A stretch of 64,000 nt of DNA from OLB6 sp964620125 (lineage in GTDB: Bacteria > Bacteroidota > Ignavibacteria > Kapaibacteriales > Kapaibacteriaceae), in assembly GCA_964620125.1 (NCBI GenBank), contig CAZUGQ010000004.1:71305-135304 (forward strand), given 5' to 3'. Positions within the stretch are counted from its first letter, which is position 1; the number at the start of each line of letters is the position of its first letter. The translations under genes and the position numbers were made by a program. Of the stretch, positions 9,363 through 18,258 are shown one piece after another. Under the pieces are notes generated by a model. The model saw nothing but the letters and a program-made list of their open reading frames with translations, was not told where the DNA came from and did not search any database.

Positions 9363-10685
9363 TTACTGTTTTTTCACATCCAAAGCCCCCTCCCCAGCCT
9401 TTACGCGAGGAAGAGTTCGTGTAGGGGGCTGTGAAGTGCGCGATGGTAATGGTGAATACACTGGCCGATCCACTCGCCATTCGAATCCTGGAACGCGGTA
9501 GCTCAGCTCGCGTCCCTGAACCAGTGGTTCCGGATGATGTTCTCCAGCAATGCCACCGAGCCAGTAAATGTCGTCCGGCTTTCCATCAACAAAGTAGGCC
9601 TTGATGGTGTCGGATTTCATCCGCGCCAGACCGTCAGCCTGCTCCTCCTCTGCGCTGAAGGTAATGGATTGGGCATCTCCGATGGCCGTGAGCTGGCGGA
9701 TGGTGTCCTGCTTCACGTCGAGCCATACCAGGTTTCCGCATACTTGATCGAATCTTGATGGACGAAGGGTATCCGTCCGGCTTGCGAGGAGTGCATTCGT
9801 TCGACCAGTGATGGTGTGAACCTTTCTCCCGGGCGCTTCCACGTCGATGGTATCAGCTATCAGTTGCGTGCTATCCGCCCATACAACGGGATCCGAAAGG
9901 AGCCTTGTATGTCCAGAAGAATCGTCATACACGAGGGACTGGCATCGGGCAGCAAGACTTCCACTGATCAGTTCAACATTTCCACTGGCATGATACCGTC
10001 GAGCACGATCGCCCATCTGGTGCAGGGTATCGGCCATCATCAGAGTTGTGTCTTGTTTACCGGGTTCCCACATCCAGGCTGCTGCATTCCCCCACGCCTT
10101 CGATTCATGGCTTGCGGGGTTGTAGATCACAGAGTCGCCGCGAAGCCTCGTAGACCGAACGGTGTCCCACACCACCACGTTGCCATTAGCAAGCGTTCTG
10201 CGTGAGTCGCGGTGATAGACGGCATGATCGCTCCACACGAGCACGGTATCATCAGCAGCTGACACACTATCATGAAACGTTGCCGTTCGCGTGGCTGTTG
10301 AGTATGTACCTGATGTGGCACGTATCGTGCGCCTTCCCTCCAGAAGGATGATGTTACCACTTGCTGTAGCAAGCCGCTGATTGCCATCGTATCTGGCAAT
10401 AGGAGCACGCAACTGTAATCCTTCCTGCGTCACAACAACCTTGCCGTACAGGTCAACCACGTTCTGAGCAACATTCTGCACAGCACGGTCGCAGGTCACG
10501 GTCACATTCCCCTGCCGAAAACGCACGTTGCCAACAAACTCGCGAATGCCCGACGCTGGATCCCCCATGCCTACCAAACTGTCGGCCCACTCCAGCACAA
10601 CCGGCTGGCCAGCACGGGGAGCGTCCTCTGCCCACACTGCATGACTGGAAAGAACCAGTATCAATGCCGCCACAATCATGTTCAT
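9363..10685 (-). CDS. OstA-like protein (LptA/LptD N-terminal family), envelope biogenesis
   Basis: 440 residues. A signal peptide (MIVAALILVLSSHAVWA) precedes repeated short beta modules of OstA/LptA type: FVGNVRFRQGNVTVTCD, VDLYGKVVVTQEG, ATASGNIILLEG, ANGNVVVWDT, YHASGNVELISG. This jelly-roll ladder binds lipid A in the LPS export bridge. Bacteroidetes carry such OstA-like proteins in addition to LptD. The basic, Pro-rich tail (RTSQPPTRTLPRVKAGEG) is unusual, and its coding DNA holds two octamer copies in opposite orientation (9384-9391 and 9423-9430). It is divergent from hflX with only 46 bases between the starts. A role in LPS transport is inferred from the family. Confidence 0.85.
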   Translation of the reverse strand: MNMIVAALILVLSSHAVWAEDAPRAGQPVVLEWADSLVGMGDPASGIREFVGNVRFRQGNVTVTCDRAVQNVAQNVVDLYGKVVVTQEGLQLRAPIARYDGNQRLATASGNIILLEGRRTIRATSGTYSTATRTATFHDSVSAADDTVLVWSDHAVYHRDSRRTLANGNVVVWDTVRSTRLRGDSVIYNPASHESKAWGNAAAWMWEPGKQDTTLMMADTLHQMGDRARRYHASGNVELISGSLAARCQSLVYDDSSGHTRLLSDPVVWADSTQLIADTIDVEAPGRKVHTITGRTNALLASRTDTLRPSRFDQVCGNLVWLDVKQDTIRQLTAIGDAQSITFSAEEEQADGLARMKSDTIKAYFVDGKPDDIYWLGGIAGEHHPEPLVQGRELSYRVPGFEWRVDRPVYSPLPSRTSQPPTRTLPRVKAGEGALDVKKQ

Positions 10686-10712
10686 TCACATCAAAACTAC
10701 ACCTGCCATTGG

Positions 10713-10720
10713 TAGGTTTG
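10713..10720 (+). promoter_or_regulatory. Candidate -7 promoter element of hflX
   Basis: TAGGTTTG matches the Bacteroidetes -7 consensus TAnnTTTG and lies 11 bases before the hflX ATG. It is immediately preceded by ATTGG, as at the wza and SDR genes. No -33 box was recognised. The implied 5' leader is very short. Confidence 0.4.
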
Positions 10721-10731
10721 TGGTTCTGCCT

Positions 10732-12036
10732 ATGTCTACATCAACCTTCTTCGACGTCGGGCTGGCTCCCCGAGAATCTGCCATCATCGTTGCAATCGTT
10801 CGGAAGGGATCGGATCCTAACGTTGTTTCGGAGCACCTTGACGAACTCGAACTTCTGCTCGACACAGCAGGTGCTCGGGTTGCACTGCGACTCTATCAAG
10901 AGAGGGATCGACCAGACATTGCCACTGGGATCGGGAAGGGTAAGCTTGAAGAACTCCGAGTGCTGGTTGAAGATGAAAACGTACAGATGGTTGTGTTCGA
11001 TGACGAACTAACGCCTGTGCAGGTGCGCAATCTTGAAAAGGAGCTCAAGGTAAAAGTCCTTGACCGCACCGGAGTTATCCTGGACATTTTTGCAGCGAAC
11101 GCACGAACGGTGGAGAGCCGGACGCAGGTTGAACTAGCGCAGTTGGAGTACCTCCTTCCACGCCTCACCAGAATGTGGACGCACCTGTCGAAACAGTTTG
11201 GTGGTGTTGGCACGAAAGGCCCTGGAGAAACGCAGATTGAAACGGACCGCCGACTGTATCGCGGAAGGATACAACGGCTGCGCGAAAAACTTCGTCAGCT
11301 TGATGGACAGCGTAGCATCCAACGCAAAGGACGTGAGGGTTTACCACGATTTGCGCTTGTAGGCTACACAAACGCTGGAAAAAGTTCGCTTATGCGTCGG
11401 CTTACACAAGCCAACGTGCTCGTCGAAGACAAGCTATTTGCAACACTCGATACAACTGTGCGGGCTATGGAACTGCCTAATGGCAGAAAGGTGCTGCTCT
11501 CCGATACTGTGGGATTCATTCGCAAACTTCCTCCACAACTCGTTGCTTCGTTCCGCACAACGTTGGCGGAAACCATTGAAGCCGACGTTTTGGTGCATGT
11601 TGTCGATAGCACGAGCAGCCACCTACGAGAGCACATCATGGTTGTAGAAGACACACTGCTATCTCTGGGCGTAACGAATAGGCCGGTGCTGCTTGTTTTC
11701 AATAAGTCCGACGCCGTCGAAGACCCGCACAGAATCGACGATCTTGCAACCGAGTTTCCGGGCTCCGTGACAGTGTCTGCCATGACGGGCCACAACGTCT
11801 CGGTTCTTCTTGATCGAATGGTAGAAACACTCGAGCGCCTGGCTGTGCCACGCCACCTTGTAATCCCGTGGTCGGCCACTCGATTGGTTTCGCAGATCTA
11901 CGACATGGCCACTGTGGTTCACAGAGACGATGTCGGAGATGGTACGGAATTGCTGGTTCAGGTTGCTGCCGATAAATTGGATGAGTTTGACCATCGGTTT
12001 GCGGAATATTTCCTCACACCAACACTTGACGCATAG
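10732..12036 (+). CDS. hflX: GTPase HflX
   Basis: Ribosome-associated GTPase that splits or rescues stalled 70S ribosomes, typically under stress. 434 residues from ATG 10732. The upstream GTG at 10678 would overlap the divergent gene and has no family support. The N-terminal HflX domain shows GIGKGKLEEL and the GGxGxxGPGETQ-type linker (GGVGTKGPGETQIETDRR). The G domain has G1 GYTNAGKSS (about 211-219), G3 DTVGF, G4 NKSD and a G5 SAMTG. A Bacteroidetes-type -7 element lies just upstream. It heads a plus-strand cluster with a small membrane ORF, recN and an HD protein. Confidence 0.96.
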   Translation: MSTSTFFDVGLAPRESAIIVAIVRKGSDPNVVSEHLDELELLLDTAGARVALRLYQERDRPDIATGIGKGKLEELRVLVEDENVQMVVFDDELTPVQVRNLEKELKVKVLDRTGVILDIFAANARTVESRTQVELAQLEYLLPRLTRMWTHLSKQFGGVGTKGPGETQIETDRRLYRGRIQRLREKLRQLDGQRSIQRKGREGLPRFALVGYTNAGKSSLMRRLTQANVLVEDKLFATLDTTVRAMELPNGRKVLLSDTVGFIRKLPPQLVASFRTTLAETIEADVLVHVVDSTSSHLREHIMVVEDTLLSLGVTNRPVLLVFNKSDAVEDPHRIDDLATEFPGSVTVSAMTGHNVSVLLDRMVETLERLAVPRHLVIPWSATRLVSQIYDMATVVHRDDVGDGTELLVQVAADKLDEFDHRFAEYFLTPTLDA

Positions 12037-12038
12037 GT

Positions 12039-12203
12039 ATGGCTGCATTGTACATTCTTCTCGTTGCCGCTGCCGCTTTCTTCTCTACCATCACCCTGGT
12101 TGTTATTGGGCAGGAGATAAGCCCCATCCTCTCCATTGTGCTTTTCATTGGCTTGGTAGCTCTCGGCGTCTGGCTCTTTAAGACCCGGGTTACAAGAATC
12201 TAG
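12039..12203 (+). CDS. Small two-helix membrane protein (54 aa)
   Basis: An ATG two bases after the hflX stop opens a 54-residue frame that ends 9 bases before the recN ATG, so it fills the gap almost exactly. The product is almost all hydrophobic: one helix (LYILLVAAAAFFSTITLVVI), a short polar turn (GQEIS) and a second helix (ILSIVLFIGLVALGVWLF), ending in the basic tail KTRVTRI. That fits a two-pass inner-membrane protein with an internal positive end. I do not recognise a family. Placement and composition support it being real, but short hydrophobic frames also arise by chance. Confidence 0.6.
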   Translation: MAALYILLVAAAAFFSTITLVVIGQEISPILSIVLFIGLVALGVWLFKTRVTRI

Positions 12204-12212
12204 TCATTGGGC

Positions 12213-13886
12213 ATGCTGCACTCCCTTACAATCCGGGACTTTGCACTCATCGCGTCTGTCCACCTGGAGTTTGGTTCTGGTTTCACGGTTCTATTGGGAG
12301 AAACGGGTGCCGGCAAGAGCATTGTGATCGATGCTCTGGCTGCGGCTTTGGGAGATCGCATGCCAGCAGATTCACTACGAACAGGGGCGAAAAAAGCCGT
12401 AGTGGAGGCAACCTTTTCACTTGAGCCTAATCACCATATCGGCACTATCCTCGAAGAGAATGCACTGGACTGGGCCACACCCGAACTCATCGCGCGCCGC
12501 GACCTTTCGGCATCGGGAACTTCACGATGCTTCGTGAACGACACACCGACTACCGTTGCTGTTGTACGGGAGCTTGCCAGTTACCTCATGGACTTCCACG
12601 GACAGCACGATACCCATGGCCTGTTGCATCCACGCCGACACCGAGAGTTGCTCGACATTGCCGGTAATCACGGTGCCCTACTGCAACGCATGAAGGAAGG
12701 GTGGAGCACCCTGGTTGATGCCCGAAAGAGACTGGCTGACCTAGAGCAACAAGCCGAAACGGCTATCCAGGTGCGGGAACAAGCCGAATACATTGTTCGC
12801 ACGATTTCATCGGTTCAGCCACACGTTGGCGAACTAGAACAGGTTCTGGCCGATCTTGAGCGCTCTGAACATCACGAACAGATTTATGCTTCGGCCAACA
12901 TGGCTCGCTCCGCACTAACGGAATCAGAGCAGTCTGCATTTGCCCAGCTTCAGGTTGCAGTGAGCAGCCTGCGTTCGCTTTCGAAATACAGCCCCAATGT
13001 TGAAAGCATCATTCCCGAATTGGAATCTGCAATTACAACGTGCAAGGAAGCCTCGCTCCTGCTGTCGCCCCTCGCAGATGAAGAGCATTTTAGCCCTGAA
13101 CATATTGAGCATCTACGCCAACGACTGTCGGAACTCCAACGTTTGGCCCGCAAATACGGCTCAGTAGAAATGGCACTCGCTGCTCGTCAAGAAGCAGAGC
13201 AGCAAATACTCACACTCGAGAATGTCGATTATCTCATTGCTCAAGCTCGGGAGCAGGTTACTGTTTCAGCCGAGGCAGCAATGGGCATTGCTCTGGAGAT
13301 TCGGGATAGAAGGCTAACGGTAGCCGACAATTTGGAGGAGACAATCACAGCAGCACTCAGAGAAATGGGTATGAACGCTGCAGTAGCCTCTATTCGTGTG
13401 GAACCAGCAGCACTAGCGGAGCATGGCGCCGATGATGTTGAATTCCTTCTCAGTGCGAATGCGGGCGAAGAACCACGTCCATTGCAGAAGGTTGCATCAG
13501 GCGGCGAGCTTAGTAGGTTCATGCTCGCTCTTAAATCAGCTCTTGCCGCCTCCAGCTCTCTGGGAACGATGGTGTTTGATGAGATCGATACGGGCATCAG
13601 TGGACGGGTGGCACGCCATGTTGGCCATGTGATACGGCGCCTCTCTGAAACCACACAAGTACTGTGCATTACCCATCTGCCGCAAATCGCCTCGCTCGCG
13701 AACCAGATGATACGTGTTGAGAAGATTGAACGTGAAGGCACAACCACGGTTGTAACTACACCTGTAACCGGGGAAGAGTCAGTGATCGAAGTGGCAAGAC
13801 TCCTCAGCGGCGCCACAGTCACGGAAGCCGCTTTGGATAGTGCACGAGAGCTCATGAACGAAGTAACAGCCTTGCGTGCTGGCTAG
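12213..13886 (+). CDS. recN: DNA repair protein RecN
   Basis: SMC-like ATPase that acts in recombinational repair of double-strand breaks. 557 residues, normal family length. The chosen ATG at 12213 gives the canonical start LHSLTIRDFALI; a TTG two codons earlier is less likely. Walker A is GETGAGKS near residue 34. The RecN-specific DFHGQHD motif is present. A central coiled-coil region follows (about 150-350), then the ABC signature SGGELSRFMLALK, Walker B MVFDEIDTGISG and the switch CITHLPQIAS. The stop codon overlaps the first base-pairs of an AGCCCCCT octamer (13885-13892). Confidence 0.96.
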   Translation: MLHSLTIRDFALIASVHLEFGSGFTVLLGETGAGKSIVIDALAAALGDRMPADSLRTGAKKAVVEATFSLEPNHHIGTILEENALDWATPELIARRDLSASGTSRCFVNDTPTTVAVVRELASYLMDFHGQHDTHGLLHPRRHRELLDIAGNHGALLQRMKEGWSTLVDARKRLADLEQQAETAIQVREQAEYIVRTISSVQPHVGELEQVLADLERSEHHEQIYASANMARSALTESEQSAFAQLQVAVSSLRSLSKYSPNVESIIPELESAITTCKEASLLLSPLADEEHFSPEHIEHLRQRLSELQRLARKYGSVEMALAARQEAEQQILTLENVDYLIAQAREQVTVSAEAAMGIALEIRDRRLTVADNLEETITAALREMGMNAAVASIRVEPAALAEHGADDVEFLLSANAGEEPRPLQKVASGGELSRFMLALKSALAASSSLGTMVFDEIDTGISGRVARHVGHVIRRLSETTQVLCITHLPQIASLANQMIRVEKIEREGTTTVVTTPVTGEESVIEVARLLSGATVTEAALDSARELMNEVTALRAG

Positions 13887-13929
13887 CCCCCTGCGGCGTA
13901 TCTTTCGCGTCTGCCATCTTTGCCTATCC

Positions 13930-14550
13930 ATGCTGCACTCAGAAGGTCCTTCGTATAACAAGACTACGCTCACCTACGAAGAGTTGGAGGCCCGGCTCGT
14001 GGCTCGGGGAGACGTACTCGGAGTCCAGAAGGTACTTGACGCCTTCGAAATGGCAAGGAGCGTACATGAGTTCCAGGTTCGGAATGACGGCACTCCGTAC
14101 TTCCATCACTGCGCTCGAACGGCACGAATTCTGATGGACGAGTTGGATATCTACGACGAAGATGTTCTCATTGCCGCCTTGCTGCACGATGTTCTAGAAG
14201 ACAGCGACACCATTACACGCGGCGTGCTTGAGTACAACTTTGGCAGCTACGTTGCCTACGTTGTTGAAATGCTCACAAAGGATCTTCGGAGAGCTGCAGT
14301 AGATCCGGAGGGTGTTGACATGGACCACGCAAAACGGTTGCAGGCGGCAAGTGAAGACTGCCTGGTAATCAAGCTCGCTGCGCGACTTGACAATATCCGC
14401 TGTTTGAGTTTTAACCTGAAGCGCAATCCATTGGTATACCTGCGCAACACCCTTGAGCGTTACGTTCCTATCGCGGAAGCCTCACCAAACCCTCACCTTC
14501 GCAAACTGGCCGCAGAAATCAGAAAAGAAGCCAACAAGTTTCTGGGATGA
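13930..14550 (+). CDS. Stand-alone RelA/SpoT-type HD-domain protein (small alarmone hydrolase-like)
   Basis: 206 residues from ATG 13930. A GTG at 13876 overlaps recN and is less likely. The whole chain aligns with the ppGpp hydrolase HD domain of RelA/SpoT: the HD motif with its aligned histidine in YFHHCARTA, the catalytic ALLHDVLEDS, FGSYVAYVVEMLTK, and KLAARLDNIR at the place of the usual KLADRLHNMR. No synthetase, TGS or ACT domain is present. In that last motif the metal-coordinating Asp (D144 in the streptococcal Rel numbering) is Ala, with an Asp three positions on, so hydrolase activity is uncertain. It may be a degenerate or altered-specificity phosphohydrolase. The stop abuts the convergent wzz-like stop (shared TGATCA). 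Confidence 0.85.
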   Translation: MLHSEGPSYNKTTLTYEELEARLVARGDVLGVQKVLDAFEMARSVHEFQVRNDGTPYFHHCARTARILMDELDIYDEDVLIAALLHDVLEDSDTITRGVLEYNFGSYVAYVVEMLTKDLRRAAVDPEGVDMDHAKRLQAASEDCLVIKLAARLDNIRCLSFNLKRNPLVYLRNTLERYVPIAEASPNPHLRKLAAEIRKEANKFLG

Positions 14551-15711
14551 TCAGGGGGCTTGTGGCTTGCGAAGTAGTCCGGATCGGACTGGCACTCCAA
14601 CCACAAAGACTAGCGTTACAACGAGCATTCCGAGTGCCAGGGCCAGGAGTCTTGATGGCGACGATCGTGTTTTGGGAACAATCGCCGGATCAAGCACAAC
14701 AACCGTTGGAAGATCCCTCGCCTCCTGGATGATCTGCTCCATTCGCTGCGTTTCCAGATAGGCGTTAATCTGTTCCTTGATCTTCAGGTCTCGCAACAGG
14801 TTCGTATAGGTGCGTGTGAGCTGCGGTACCTGTTCGAATGGAATCGAGAAGCCATCACTATCAACAAGTCCGCCCTTCTGAACCCGCTCATACTGCTGCC
14901 GCAGCGCTGCGACCTTTTTTTCGAGTAGCTCTACTTGTGGCGAACTGGGTGCATAGTCTTCGCGCACAAGTGCAAGTTCTAGTTCAGCAGTAGCCAGTTC
15001 CGTACCGATGGTAACGGCATGATTGACGAGCGCCGTCATTTGCTCGTCTAGCGCAATAACCTTACTCTGCCTCTGAAAATCCTGCTTGACTTCCTGAAGA
15101 GAATCAATCTGTTTTCTGTTCTGCTCGAGCACCCGTTCTATGTACATCCGTGTGCCACGTGCCTTTGCACTCGACTTTTCGCGGTTCAGTCTATCAAGAA
15201 CCATCCGGCAGGCATTCGCTACTCTGGCTGATGTGACTTGTGCCGTATCGTCGGTCGATGTAAACAGTGGCAGCCATCCAGATGCGATGGGTACCTCCAC
15301 ACTTAAACTTCCGGTACGCTTACTCTCTACGGTGATATCGTCAGCCAATTTCTCTACGATCTCATCCCTATCCATTCCCAAGAACAGGACGCTTTTCTCA
15401 AGCCCAAGTGTATCAACCACACCCTCAATCAGCGTTCTGCTCTGCAGCATTTCCAGAAAAACCAACGACTGTTTGTTGCTGCTTCCTAGTGAACCCACAT
15501 TGATCGGTGCGTTTTGCAGCAGTGAACTCAGTCCACCACCGGCTTCCTTTTCTTCGGGAGGCATGATGGTGGTTGTAGCCGTATACGTTGCCGGTATAAC
15601 AACACTCACCAGTAGGATCACGAGCCCAACCACACCACATGTGCGCCAGTACAAAGGAAAGGCGGCGCGATATTCCTGCATCAACTGCAGTGGTTGCAAC
15701 TCCTGATTCAC
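14551..15711 (-). CDS. Wzz/GNVR-type chain-length determinant (polysaccharide co-polymerase)
   Basis: 386 residues with the classic co-polymerase layout: an N-terminal membrane helix (about 22-43, CGVVGLVILLVSVVIPATYT), a long periplasmic coiled-coil region (about 190-300), and a C-terminal helix (LLALALGMLVVTLVFVVGVPV) preceded by the Pro/Ser-rich KTRSSPSR. There is no C-terminal tyrosine-kinase domain. These proteins set the length of exported O-antigen or capsule polysaccharides. It overlaps the upstream export protein gene by 4 bases (ATGA), which implies translational coupling. Glycosyltransferases and polymerase are not in this window, so the pair is separated from its biosynthetic cluster. 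Confidence 0.9.
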   Translation of the reverse strand: MNQELQPLQLMQEYRAAFPLYWRTCGVVGLVILLVSVVIPATYTATTTIMPPEEKEAGGGLSSLLQNAPINVGSLGSSNKQSLVFLEMLQSRTLIEGVVDTLGLEKSVLFLGMDRDEIVEKLADDITVESKRTGSLSVEVPIASGWLPLFTSTDDTAQVTSARVANACRMVLDRLNREKSSAKARGTRMYIERVLEQNRKQIDSLQEVKQDFQRQSKVIALDEQMTALVNHAVTIGTELATAELELALVREDYAPSSPQVELLEKKVAALRQQYERVQKGGLVDSDGFSIPFEQVPQLTRTYTNLLRDLKIKEQINAYLETQRMEQIIQEARDLPTVVVLDPAIVPKTRSSPSRLLALALGMLVVTLVFVVGVPVRSGLLRKPQAP

Positions 15712-17363
15712 TGCAACCTCACGATCGTAAGCACAACACCCACGATGGTAACAAGCTGTGCCGTTACGGTTAGCGCCTGTGTGAACACATCAATGAACTT
15801 CGTTTCCGGTTCATCCAAGACCAGGATATTGTCTCCCGGCTCCAACCGGTAGTTCTCTGATTCAGCTGGAAACTGATCTCCCTTTACCTTGATGATCAGC
15901 GTAGCACCCTGATCAGCGCGAAACCCATAGCCCCCTGCCAGATTGATATAGTCCATGTAATTGAGTCCCGGCTTGTACACGATGCGGCCGGGCGTACGCA
16001 CCGATCCGGTAACGTTGATGTATTGGTTACGAGACGGCACCATGATGCTGTCCTTATCGCGCATCACGGGATTGTTCTCCATGTTGTTGTTGATGAAGAG
16101 ATCGGGAAAACTCACAGACATCACGCCCTTTACTTCGCGGCTTTTGGTACGGTAATACTGGAGTTCACCTTCGCTCATTTCCGACGGCGGAAGTCTCGTG
16201 AGGCGTTCGTATTCCCTGTCTACCAACTTCATTTCGCTCACACGAACCACTACGGCATCCTCAAGCGATGCCTGATCGGTGAATCCACCAGCCATGCGTA
16301 TTACGTCAGTAAGCCGAGTAACGTTGTCAATAACAGCAAATCTGCCAGGGTATCGAACTTCTCCTGCAACAACAACTTCGGCCCTTTCATTCCATTTCGG
16401 AATCGCGCGAACATAGCAGCGGTCACCGGTGCGCAATTCCATATCACCAGGCAGCGGCTGACCTGAAAACAGCAGGTGCGGCCACGACGTCATGTCTACC
16501 ACGATTTCCTCGAGCTTATTGCTCTGCTCGGATATTCGCACCAGGGTTACGCTATCTAGCCGTGCCGACGAAAGCAGGCCGCCAGCCATCCGAACGAGGG
16601 TGCTTAGCGAGTCCCCTTGCATGAATTGATACTCACCCTGTGTTGGCACCTCGCCAGAAATGCTGATGATGTCCTTCTGATTCCTTAGTGGTACAATAAC
16701 ACGATCACCGCCTTGCAGAGTGGGGTTTGCTGTTCGATCGCCGAAGGAGATGTAGCGTTGCAAGTCCACCCGTATCGGTTCGGTCATACCCTCGCGGACG
16801 AGCAGGATACCACGGAAGGAACCAGTATCGATAATCCCTCCAGCTCGGTCCAGAACATCGAAAACATGATCGGCAGCCGTAGCCGTTACTACGGAGGGAA
16901 CAGCAACGGCGCCCAGGACGTAGACCTTGAACTCCCGGAGTCGCCGTAGCGAAACGTCGACACGCGCGTCTCGATAGATCTTGGCCGCCTCTTTACTCAC
17001 AAGCCTTTGAACGCTGTCGAGTGTTAAACCCTTCACATGCAACACACCCGCACGCGGAAACACCAACTTGCCTTCAGGACTTATCGCTACATCAAGCCGC
17101 ATCGGCTCGGTTGTGTACACGGTTATCGTGAGTACGTCAGCCGGACCCACGATGTATGTGGTTGGATCGATTTCCCGTGTAAGCAGCCCAACGGTGCCCT
17201 TGGCCAATTCGGCAGAGGTCTCGCTACTTGTTGTATCGAACTGGTATGGTCCTTTCGGCGTGAACCGAGGCTTCGCAAATGAGGACACCTGTGCGAGCGC
17301 GCCAACGGCTGACGCTGCGAGCACGGTGCAGAACACAAGAATTCTCAAACGTACGGTCGGCAT
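15708..17363 (-). CDS. Polysaccharide export protein, Wza-like, with several SLBB domains
   Basis: 551 residues from ATG 17363, which starts the signal peptide (LRILVFCTVLAASAVGALAQ). The frame stays open to 17717, but that extension runs antisense through the next gene. A Poly_export domain (YIVGPADVLTITVYTTEP) is followed by about four SLBB modules, each starting with the V.G.V..PG pattern: VYVLGAVAVP, ISISGEVPTQGEY, VVVAGEVRYPGRF, INVTGSVRTPGR. The C-terminal hydrophobic stretch (VTAQLVTIVGVVLTIVRLQ) could be an outer-membrane-spanning helix as in Wza. It would form the export channel working with the coupled Wzz-like protein. Confidence 0.92.
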   Translation of the reverse strand: MPTVRLRILVFCTVLAASAVGALAQVSSFAKPRFTPKGPYQFDTTSSETSAELAKGTVGLLTREIDPTTYIVGPADVLTITVYTTEPMRLDVAISPEGKLVFPRAGVLHVKGLTLDSVQRLVSKEAAKIYRDARVDVSLRRLREFKVYVLGAVAVPSVVTATAADHVFDVLDRAGGIIDTGSFRGILLVREGMTEPIRVDLQRYISFGDRTANPTLQGGDRVIVPLRNQKDIISISGEVPTQGEYQFMQGDSLSTLVRMAGGLLSSARLDSVTLVRISEQSNKLEEIVVDMTSWPHLLFSGQPLPGDMELRTGDRCYVRAIPKWNERAEVVVAGEVRYPGRFAVIDNVTRLTDVIRMAGGFTDQASLEDAVVVRVSEMKLVDREYERLTRLPPSEMSEGELQYYRTKSREVKGVMSVSFPDLFINNNMENNPVMRDKDSIMVPSRNQYINVTGSVRTPGRIVYKPGLNYMDYINLAGGYGFRADQGATLIIKVKGDQFPAESENYRLEPGDNILVLDEPETKFIDVFTQALTVTAQLVTIVGVVLTIVRLQ

Positions 17364-17370
17364 GAAGGGG

Positions 17371-17378
17371 CAAAGATA
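17371..17378 (-). promoter_or_regulatory. Candidate -7 promoter element of the wza-wzz operon
   Basis: On the minus strand TATCTTTG, a perfect TAnnTTTG match, lies 7 bases upstream of the ATG at 17363 and is preceded by GTTGG. No Shine-Dalgarno sequence fits between the element and the ATG, so the mRNA would be leaderless or nearly so. Confidence 0.42.
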
Positions 17379-17427
17379 CCAACGGTTTAGCCCATGTAAC
17401 GCGGAGTAAGGCCGTAGTTTCGCTACC

Positions 17428-18246
17428 ATGTTCCACCACATCATTCCAGACCTTCTGGATATCACTCGCGCGGCAGGCACCATTCTCAAGGATGGGTTTG
17501 GCGGACACGTGGCAACACGCGACAAAGAAGGCATGCACAATCTGGTAACAGTGTACGATGAGCGTGTGGAAGACTTTCTGCACGATCGATTGTCTGCACT
17601 CATTCCGGGCTCTGCCTTCCTCGGAGAAGAAAGCGGGCACCGGGGTACATCAGCAGAATTCACGTGGGTCGTAGACCCTTTGGATGGTACGGTAAACTTC
17701 GCACACGGCATCCCCATTTTCTGTGTAAGCGTCGGAGCAGTTGTTAACGGTAATCTTGCTCTCGGCGTGATTTACAACCCGATGCTGGACGAAATGTTTT
17801 ATGCTTGGAAAGGGGCTGGTGCCTTTCTGAACGGTGAGCCGCTTCGGGTTTCATCAACACCAGTGGTACGAGAAAGCATTCTGGTTACCGGCTTTCCGTA
17901 CAACGTAGCAGACAACCCCGACCAGTGTATTGACCAGTTTGCTACCATAGTAAAACTTGGACTCCCCATTCGTCGGCTAGGCTCTGCCGCACTCGACCTT
18001 GCCTATACTGCAGCCGGAAGGTTCGACGGTTTCTGGGAAGTGCGGCTTCATCCCTGGGATATGGCCGCTGGCGTGGTTCTTGTTCGTGAAGCTGGCGGAC
18101 GAGTGTCGCATTACAACAACACATCCTTCGAACTCAGGCACGACAGCATCATTGCAACCAACGGTTTCATCCATGATGAACTCAGCGAACTCCTCAGCAT
18201 TGCCTCATCACCTACCGGTTTGGCAAACAGCCCAATGAAAGCCTGA
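17428..18246 (+). CDS. Inositol monophosphatase family protein (SuhB-like)
   Basis: 272 residues of the lithium-sensitive, magnesium-dependent phosphatase family. GEES (66-69), DPLDGT (83-88) and WDMAAG (about 205) supply the metal ligands and define the family. Substrates in bacteria include inositol-1-phosphate, and SuhB also binds the transcription antitermination complex; which applies here is not visible. It is divergent from the polysaccharide export gene with 64 bases between. dapF follows after 12 bases, so a phosphatase-dapF-amidohydrolase transcript is likely. Confidence 0.93.
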   Translation: MFHHIIPDLLDITRAAGTILKDGFGGHVATRDKEGMHNLVTVYDERVEDFLHDRLSALIPGSAFLGEESGHRGTSAEFTWVVDPLDGTVNFAHGIPIFCVSVGAVVNGNLALGVIYNPMLDEMFYAWKGAGAFLNGEPLRVSSTPVVRESILVTGFPYNVADNPDQCIDQFATIVKLGLPIRRLGSAALDLAYTAAGRFDGFWEVRLHPWDMAAGVVLVREAGGRVSHYNNTSFELRHDSIIATNGFIHDELSELLSIASSPTGLANSPMKA

Positions 18247-18258
18247 AACTCACATACC

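Noticed and set aside
14548..14553. TGATCA palindrome at the HD/wzz gene junction as an operator
   Set aside because: It is simply the two convergent stop codons meeting (TGA and, on the other strand, TGA).
17364..17717. N-terminal extension of the wza-like gene
   Set aside because: It lies antisense to the phosphatase gene, lacks similarity, and the signal peptide starts at 17363.
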